A stretch of DNA of 11,705 nt, taken from assembly GCA_902796455.1 (NCBI GenBank), contig CADBPH010000108.1:1-11705 (forward strand), given 5' to 3'. The notes under the pieces were generated by a model. That model made no database searches. It worked only from the letters and a program-made list of their open reading frames with translations, and was not told the origin of the DNA. Both the position numbers and the translations under genes were made by a program. Within the stretch, counting starts at the first letter, position 1, and every line of letters starts with the position of its first letter. Shown here piece after piece: positions 7,531-11,705 of the stretch. The stretch is from an uncultured Bacteroidia bacterium (GTDB lineage Bacteria > Bacteroidota > Bacteroidia > Bacteroidales > UBA932).

Positions 7531-7704
7531 TTATTCAGCAGGGCTGATTGCACCCATCGGGCATGCACCGGCGCAGGTTCCGCAGTCAATGCAGACGTTC
7601 GGGTCAATAGAATACACATCGCCTTCGGAGATGGCTCCGGTAGGGCATTCGCCGATGCAGGTTCCGCATGCGACGCAGTCGGTTTCAGAAATCTTGTAAG
7701 CCAT
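7531..7704 (-). CDS. 2[4Fe-4S] ferredoxin (clostridial type)
   Basis: A 57-residue low-potential electron carrier of the cytoplasm. It begins MAYKISETDC and has two full cluster motifs: C-VA-C-GT-C-IGE-CP (Cys10, 13, 16, 20) and C-ID-C-GT-C-AGA-CP (Cys38, 41, 44, 48). In this fold the last Cys of each motif completes the other cluster. Length and the GAISPAE C-terminus match the small ferredoxins of Bacteroides-type anaerobes. It would accept electrons from pyruvate:ferredoxin oxidoreductase (its C-terminus is at the left edge of the window) and feed hydrogenase, Rnf or other reductases; the particular partner is inference. ATG 7702-7704 and stop 7531-7533 give the complete gene. It has its own promoter (7770-7800) with a leader of about 60 nt, and ends at the bidirectional terminator. 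Confidence 0.97.
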   Translation of the reverse strand: MAYKISETDCVACGTCIGECPTGAISEGDVYSIDPNVCIDCGTCAGACPMGAISPAE

Positions 7705-7769
7705 AATACTATCCTTGATAAATTGTTGTTGTGTCTTTCATTCCATGCCCTGCAAGGGCTGATGGAGTG

Positions 7770-7800
7770 CAAATGTATGCGAATAATTTGAATTATCAAA
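7770..7800 (-). promoter_or_regulatory. Promoter of the ferredoxin gene
   Basis: On the minus strand the sequence is TTTG (7800-7797), 19 nt, then TACATTTG (7777-7770). Both boxes and the spacing match the Bacteroidota housekeeping promoter consensus exactly. Transcription should begin near 7763-7766. Confidence 0.8.
7787..7800. repeat. Palindrome carrying the -33 boxes of two divergent promoters
   Basis: TTTGA-ATTA-TCAAA is an inverted repeat with 5-bp arms. Its left arm is the -33 box of the rightward (DUF1573) promoter and its right arm, read on the other strand, is the -33 box of the leftward (ferredoxin) promoter. Confidence 0.6.
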
Positions 7801-7818
7801 AAAATGGACGGATATTTG
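7787..7818 (+). promoter_or_regulatory. Probable promoter of the DUF1573 gene
   Basis: TTTG (7787-7790), a 20-nt spacer, then GATATTTG (7811-7818), one base away from TAnnTTTG. Transcription would start near 7822-7825, with a leader of about 40 nt. A second near-match, GACCTTTG (7842-7849), is closer to the gene but its possible -33 box is 23 nt away, so I prefer the first. Confidence 0.5.
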
Positions 7819-7821
7819 CAT

Positions 7822-7862
7822 GGTACCGTTTCCCGAACGGTGACCTTTGCACAAAACGTACC
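7822..7862 (+). promoter_or_regulatory. DUF1573 gene leader with two mutually exclusive hairpins
   Basis: ACCGTT (7825-7830) pairs with AACGGT (7836-7841) around a 5-nt loop, extendable by GGT/ACC across a one-base bulge to 7822-7845. The same left arm, GGTAC plus GTT, can instead pair with AAC plus GTACC (7855-7862), directly against the ATG at 7863. ACCGTT-N5-AACGGT could equally be a protein-binding operator. Pairing is seen in the sequence; any regulatory role is inference. Confidence 0.4.
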
Positions 7863-8975
7863 ATGAACGCATTGAAAACAACTTTTGCCACTTTGATTCT
7901 GCTCCTTCTCCCGCTCTGGGCTCCCGCCCAGGTCAAGACGGACGGAGTCAAGGCACGGATCGACAATATCGTAGAACTGGACAAGACGGTCCATGATTTC
8001 GGAGACGTCCTGACCAGCGACGGCGCCCTTACCTGTACCTTCACGGCCAAGAACATTTCCTCCAAGCCGATGGTGATTTACAACGTCGTCTCCTCCTGCG
8101 GCTGCACGGGGGTGAAGTGGACGCGGGAACCGGTCCAGCCGGGGAAAACCGGAACGATTACGGCGACTTACACGAACGACGAAGGGCCCTATCCGTTCGA
8201 TAAAAACCTGACGGTCTATTTCTCCGGCGTGAAAAAGCCGGTGATTCTCCGCCTCCGGGGCAGCGCACACAATAAAAAACAGCCTCTCAGCGAATTGTAT
8301 CCCCAGAAATGGGGGCCTTTCGCCATCAAGAATCCCGAGATCAAACTCGGTAACATGAACCAAGGCAGCCAGCGCAGCGATGCCGCGAATGTGGCAAATA
8401 TCGGGACAAAACCCATCCGGGTTACTTTTGAAGATGTCACGGAGGGGATGAAGATTGAAGTCTCCCCCAACCCGATCCCGTCCGGAGGAACGGCCAAGAT
8501 GATCTATACGGTGACGGCCAGCCGGGAAAAATGGGGCAAGAATTATTACTATGCGACGCCACTGGTAGACGGGAAGCGGTACAAAGGCGACGGGAAGCGC
8601 ATCGCGGTCTGGGCCTTTACCAAGGAAGATTTCTCCGATCTCAGCCAGGAAGAGAAAAACAAAGGTGCCCAACCTCTTTTCGAGGGAAGCACCTTTTCTT
8701 TTGGCCGGGTCAAAGCCGGCAAAAAGGTCGACGCCGTTTTCTCTTTCACAAACCAAGGGAAGTCTCCCTTCCAGGTTTACAAGGTCGATGCGGACTGGGC
8801 ACGCACGACGGCAGATCCCATCCCGGTCGCAGGCCCGAGGCAGAAAGGGAGCGTGAAAGTTCACTTGGACACTACGGGAATGCCTGAGGGAGAAGCACTT
8901 GTCATTGTTACCCTGACGACCAACTCTCCCCTGCGCCCCATCGTCAATCTTTTCCTGAGCGGCGTGATCGAATAA
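7863..8975 (+). CDS. Exported DUF1573 protein with three beta-sandwich domains
   Basis: A 370-residue exported protein. Residues 1-22 are a signal peptide (MNALKTTFAT, leucine-rich core, P-A before Gln23). The first domain (about 39-135) is a clear DUF1573 module: VHDFGDVLTSDG, an Ig-like core, the hallmark VVSSCGCTGVKW (Cys79, Cys81), and VQPGKTGTITATYT. A second domain (about 150-270) and a third (about 285-370, FSFGRVKAGKKVDAVFSFTNQGKSPFQVYKV) repeat the same Hydin/ASPM-like fold without the CGC motif. Such proteins are common and often multi-copy in Bacteroidota. Their biochemical role is not established; binding or envelope scaffolding is a guess. The two close cysteines could form a disulfide or bind metal. 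ATG 7863 was chosen because it heads the signal peptide and lies downstream of the promoter; the frame is open upstream to 7731 only by chance. It diverges from ferredoxin. Confidence 0.85.
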   Translation: MNALKTTFATLILLLLPLWAPAQVKTDGVKARIDNIVELDKTVHDFGDVLTSDGALTCTFTAKNISSKPMVIYNVVSSCGCTGVKWTREPVQPGKTGTITATYTNDEGPYPFDKNLTVYFSGVKKPVILRLRGSAHNKKQPLSELYPQKWGPFAIKNPEIKLGNMNQGSQRSDAANVANIGTKPIRVTFEDVTEGMKIEVSPNPIPSGGTAKMIYTVTASREKWGKNYYYATPLVDGKRYKGDGKRIAVWAFTKEDFSDLSQEEKNKGAQPLFEGSTFSFGRVKAGKKVDAVFSFTNQGKSPFQVYKVDADWARTTADPIPVAGPRQKGSVKVHLDTTGMPEGEALVIVTLTTNSPLRPIVNLFLSGVIE

Positions 8976-8992
8976 CCGCTTCTTTTGAGGAG

Positions 8993-9021
8993 CCGCCGAA
9001 GGGCGGATTGACATTTTTTTT
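8993..9021 (+). terminator. Weak candidate terminator after the DUF1573 gene
   Basis: CCGCC (8993-8997) pairs with GGCGG (9002-9006) around a 4-nt loop, followed after 7 nt by eight Ts (9014-9021). The stem is short and the T tract does not abut it, so termination may be partial. Confidence 0.4.
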
Positions 9022-9022
9022 G

Positions 9023-9030
9023 TAACTTTG
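9023..9030 (+). promoter_or_regulatory. Promoter -7 element for parE
   Basis: TAACTTTG matches TAnnTTTG, directly after the T tract of the candidate terminator. No TTTG box lies 19-20 nt upstream. Transcription would start at about 9035-9038, which bears on the choice of parE start codon. Confidence 0.65.
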
Positions 9031-9052
9031 TCTGAATATGTATTTACAGCAA

Positions 9053-10996
9053 ATGGCAGAGCAGAAAGGAACAAGCAGCTATTCAGACGACAGCATCCGT
9101 ACCCTGGAAGGAGTCGAACACATCCGGCGCCGCCCGGGCATGTATATCGGCCGGCTGGGAAACGGCGACAACCCGGGAGACGGCATTTATGTCCTGCTCA
9201 AGGAGATCGTCGATAACTGTGTCGACGAATTCGCAATGGGATTCGGCAAGCAGGTGCTCATTACCCTGCAAGATAATGAGGTAACAGTCAGGGATTTCGG
9301 ACGAGGAATCCCGCTGGATTCCGTTGTCAAGGCCACCAGCCAGCTCAACACGGGCGCCAAGTTCGACGACAAGGATTTCAAGAAATCCGTGGGCATGAAC
9401 GGCGTCGGCACAAAGGCCGTGAATGCACTGAGTTCCCATTTCTATGTCGAATCCTTCCGCGACGGACAGAGTTCCTGGGCCCGGTATGAACGCGGGCGTC
9501 TGCAGGAAAGCGGGAAGAATCCGACCGCCAATGAAAAGAACGGAACGCTCGTCCGCTTCACCCCGGATTCCGACATGTTCGGCAAGTTCAATTACAATAT
9601 GGACTATGTCGAAACCATGGTCAAGAATTATTCTTACCTGAAAAAGGGGTTGGCCCTCGTGCTCAACGGAACCAGTTACAAGTCTGAAAATGGCTTGCTG
9701 GACCTTGTCAACGAGAACATGGCCGAATCCGAAAAAGCCATCTATCCGCCTATCCATCTGGAAGATACGGATATCGAGATCGTCCTGACGCACGGGAATG
9801 CCTACGGAGAGAATATCGCGTCGTTCGTGAACGGGCAGAATACCCGCGACGGCGGTACGCATCTGGCTGCATTCCGCGAGGCCATTGCCAAGACACTCAA
9901 GGAGTTCTTCAAGAAGAATTATGCCCCGGAGGATTGCCGGCAAGGTGTCGTCGGGGCCATCAGCATCCAGATCCAGGAGCCCAATTTCGAGGGTCAGACC
10001 AAAACCAAGCTCGGGTCCACCTACATGTGGGAAAAATTCCTGCTGGACGCGAATGGCAATCCGGTCAAGAACGAAGACGGGTCGAATGCCGTCGACCGCG
10101 GACCGACCATCCGGTCCTTCGTCAATGACTTCGTTTCCAGGCATTTGAACAATTATCTCCACATGCATACGGACATCGTTCCGCTGATTGAAGAGAAGAT
10201 CAAGGCCTCCCAGGCCGAGCGTGAGGAGATTTCCGGCATCCAGAAAAAGACCCGCGAGAAAAACAAGCGCGCCAATATCTACAACAAGAAACTGCGGGAC
10301 TGCCGCTACCATTTCAACGACAAACTGGCCGCTGACAAGCAGGAAGAAAAGGAAAAGTCCAGCATTTTCATTACCGAGGGTGATTCCGCGAGCGGAACCA
10401 TCACCAAAGTGCGGAATGCGAACAACCAGGCTGTATTCAGCCTGCGGGGGAAACCGATCAACTGCTACAAGGAAAGCCGGAAACGGGTGGCTGAAAATGA
10501 GGAGCTGAACCTGCTGATTTCCGCTCTCGGCGTGGAAAATGACCTGGATGACCTGCGGTACAACAACATCATCGTCGCAACCGATGCCGATGACGATGGC
10601 ATGCACATCCGCATGCTGGTCCTGACGTTCTTCATGAAGTATTATCCGGACTTGATCCGGCGCGGCCACGTGCACATTCTCCAGACTCCCCTTTTCCGCG
10701 TCCGCAACAAGAAGGGTACCCGGTATTGTTACTCCCCGGACGAGAAGGAGGAGGCCATCAACGAGCTCAAGACCGGCGTGGAGATCACCCGGTTCAAAGG
10801 CTTGGGTGAAATCTCCCCGAATGAATTCGTGGACTTTATCGGCGAAAACATGCGGCTCGACCTCGTGAAACTTTCCGACGAAGAGTCCATTGCCGACATC
10901 ATGGAGTTCTACATGGGAGACAATACAATTGACAGACAGAACTTTATCCGCAAAAACCTCCGCAGCGAAGAGGAGCTTGAGGATGTAAATATTTAA
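9053..10996 (+). CDS. parE: DNA topoisomerase IV subunit B (ParE)
   Basis: The 647-residue ATPase/TOPRIM subunit of type IIA topoisomerase IV, which with ParC decatenates daughter chromosomes and relaxes supercoils. All functional motifs are present: EHIRRRPGMYIGRLG; the GHKL ATPase N-box LLKEIVDN (Glu51, Asn55); DFGRGIP; the lid GMNGVGTKAVNALS (about 114-127); the transducer QTKTKL (Lys317); TOPRIM EGDSASG (Glu442) and DADDDGMH (Asp511, Asp513); and the C-terminal RFKGLGE. The run SLRGKPIN and the short length resemble Bacteroidota ParE more than GyrB. A start at ATG 9038 would add five residues (MYLQQ), but the -7 element at 9023-9030 predicts transcription beginning almost on that codon; the ATG at 9053, giving MAEQKG, leaves a normal short leader and is preferred. 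No parC follows in the window; the acyltransferase starts 4 nt after the stop. Confidence 0.94.
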   Translation: MAEQKGTSSYSDDSIRTLEGVEHIRRRPGMYIGRLGNGDNPGDGIYVLLKEIVDNCVDEFAMGFGKQVLITLQDNEVTVRDFGRGIPLDSVVKATSQLNTGAKFDDKDFKKSVGMNGVGTKAVNALSSHFYVESFRDGQSSWARYERGRLQESGKNPTANEKNGTLVRFTPDSDMFGKFNYNMDYVETMVKNYSYLKKGLALVLNGTSYKSENGLLDLVNENMAESEKAIYPPIHLEDTDIEIVLTHGNAYGENIASFVNGQNTRDGGTHLAAFREAIAKTLKEFFKKNYAPEDCRQGVVGAISIQIQEPNFEGQTKTKLGSTYMWEKFLLDANGNPVKNEDGSNAVDRGPTIRSFVNDFVSRHLNNYLHMHTDIVPLIEEKIKASQAEREEISGIQKKTREKNKRANIYNKKLRDCRYHFNDKLAADKQEEKEKSSIFITEGDSASGTITKVRNANNQAVFSLRGKPINCYKESRKRVAENEELNLLISALGVENDLDDLRYNNIIVATDADDDGMHIRMLVLTFFMKYYPDLIRRGHVHILQTPLFRVRNKKGTRYCYSPDEKEEAINELKTGVEITRFKGLGEISPNEFVDFIGENMRLDLVKLSDEESIADIMEFYMGDNTIDRQNFIRKNLRSEEELEDVNI

Positions 10997-11000
10997 TACT

Positions 11001-11552
11001 ATGTGGGCTAAATTCTGCGGTTTCCTGCTCCGTCTGTTGGGATGGACCAGCGACGGAGGGCCTGTTCCGGAAAAGAAAGGGATTATCCTGGGGGTTCCGC
11101 ATACCTCTTTTTCCGATTTCGTGATTTCCTACCTGTTCTACACGCAGTTCGGCAAGAAGGCGCATGTCATGATCAAGAAGGAAGTCTTCAAGGGGCCGGT
11201 CGGATGGTTCCTGCGCAAGGTGGGCTGCATTCCCGTGGACCGGAGCAACACGACGGCCATGCTGAAGAGCCTGATCGAAGAGATGGAAAAATCCGATGAA
11301 TTCCACCTCGCCATCGCCCCGGAGGGCACCCGCAAGGCCACGAAGAAATGGAAAACCGGCTATCATCTGATTGCCCGAACTGTCGGCTGCCCGGTATATA
11401 TGGGTTATTTCGACTGGGGAACCAAACATGTGAGCATCGGGAAGAAAGTCGAACTCACCGATGATGCCCGCGCCGATACGGACCGCATCCAGGCGCTATA
11501 TGAAACCATGCATTTCGTCGGGAAGCATCCCAACGGATACGTCACTCATTAG
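11001..11552 (+). CDS. PlsC-type 1-acylglycerol-3-phosphate acyltransferase family protein
   Basis: A 183-residue acyltransferase of the glycerolipid (PlsC/LPLAT) family. Block I is PHTSFSDF, with the catalytic H-x4-D pair His34 and Asp39. Block II-like residues lie around KKEVFKGPVGWFLRKVG, block III is the substrate-binding PEGTRK (Glu108 to Arg111), and GCIPVDRS (75-82) and PVYMG (131-135) complete the family pattern. It should transfer an acyl chain from acyl-CoA or acyl-ACP to a lyso-lipid at the inner membrane face. It is shorter than typical PlsC (about 240) and lacks an obvious N-terminal membrane helix beyond the amphipathic FCGFLLRLLGW, so the acceptor could be a lipid other than lysophosphatidate. 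It begins 4 nt after parE and ends 13 nt before an acyl-activating enzyme, suggesting one transcript. Confidence 0.88.
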   Translation: MWAKFCGFLLRLLGWTSDGGPVPEKKGIILGVPHTSFSDFVISYLFYTQFGKKAHVMIKKEVFKGPVGWFLRKVGCIPVDRSNTTAMLKSLIEEMEKSDEFHLAIAPEGTRKATKKWKTGYHLIARTVGCPVYMGYFDWGTKHVSIGKKVELTDDARADTDRIQALYETMHFVGKHPNGYVTH

Positions 11553-11565
11553 AATCTAGCTTGCA

Positions 11566-11705
11566 ATGAATTACAAAAGACTCCTACGGAACCGGGAATA
11601 CTCGACAACCACGCTGGCCAAGTTGTTTGAAAATTCGACAACTTCGTATGCCCGCCGCCCGCTGTCACAGTATCTGGATGGCAGTCAATCCTATACCTAT
11701 GCCCA
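11566..11705 (+). CDS. AMP-forming acyl-CoA/acyl-ACP ligase-like protein, N-terminal fragment
   Basis: Only the first 46 codons are in the window (MNYKRLLRNREYSTTTLAKL onward). The pattern TLAKLFENSTTSYARRPLSQYLDG followed by YTYA is the usual opening of AMP-binding adenylate-forming enzymes such as long-chain fatty acid ligases, where a TLAELF-like helix is followed by a SYVDG-x-LTYAEL-like hairpin. The catalytic motifs would lie to the right of the window, so this is a family-level call only. The start ATG 11566-11568 is 13 nt after the acyltransferase stop. An acyl-activating enzyme beside an acyltransferase fits fatty-acid activation and membrane lipid acylation. Confidence 0.65.
   Translation, partial: MNYKRLLRNREYSTTTLAKLFENSTTSYARRPLSQYLDGSQSYTYA

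Noticed and set aside
7487..7699. Plus-strand 70-codon frame
   Set aside because: It is opposite the ferredoxin gene and the terminator; the eight cysteines in two cluster motifs show that the minus strand is the coding one.
7731..7862. 44-codon N-terminal extension of the DUF1573 protein
   Set aside because: It crosses the divergent promoter region and would bury the signal peptide; ATG 7863 is directly followed by a typical export signal.
7534..9022. Long minus-strand frame running through the DUF1573 gene and into the ferredoxin region
   Set aside because: It is in a different frame from ferredoxin and antisense to a gene with signal peptide and DUF1573 motifs; its translation shows no domain.
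1..11705. Search for mobile elements, CRISPR arrays, tRNA or rRNA genes, or a compact defence cluster
   Set aside because: I saw no transposase, integrase, direct-repeat array, tRNA-like cloverleaf or toxin/antitoxin pair; the content reads as conserved chromosome.

Overview
The window looks like chromosomal core DNA from a moderately GC-rich member of the Bacteroidales. Four putative promoters carry the Bacteroidota -7 signature TAnnTTTG or a one-base variant, two of them with a TTTG/ATTG -33 box 19-20 nt upstream. No strong Shine-Dalgarno sites stand out. The protein types (NifJ, 2[4Fe-4S] ferredoxin, Bacteroidota-type ParE, DUF1573 protein, M16 protease, DUF6259 lipoprotein) fit an anaerobic gut or rumen bacterium. 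I cannot name the genus from sequence alone.

Layout. (1) 1-416: the 3' end of pyruvate:ferredoxin oxidoreductase (nifJ), closed by an intrinsic terminator. (2) 492-4596: a small carbohydrate-related cluster with a secreted alpha/beta-hydrolase esterase on +, a LysR regulator on - that overlaps the esterase tail, and, divergent from LysR, a large DUF6259 lipoprotein that is probably a glycoside hydrolase. (3) 4635-7460: a secreted two-domain M16 zinc protease. (4) 7476-7515: a long bidirectional terminator separating the protease from a convergent 57-residue ferredoxin gene (7531-7704, -). (5) 7705-7862: a compact divergent promoter region between ferredoxin and a DUF1573 protein (7863-8975, +). 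(6) 9053-11705: topoisomerase IV subunit B (parE), a short PlsC-type acyltransferase 4 nt downstream, and the first 46 codons of an AMP-forming acyl-CoA/acyl-ACP ligase-like gene, probably one operon.

How the genes may work together. NifJ passes electrons to ferredoxins of the type encoded about 7 kb away. LysR is placed to control the divergent DUF6259 enzyme. The acyltransferase and the ligase fit as a pair that activates and re-esterifies fatty acids.

I found no mobile element, CRISPR array, tRNA, rRNA or clear new defence or secretion system. The points most worth a second look are the uncharacterised DUF6259 enzyme with its divergent LysR promoter, and the ferredoxin/DUF1573 intergenic region, where two promoters share one palindrome and the DUF1573 leader can fold in two exclusive ways.
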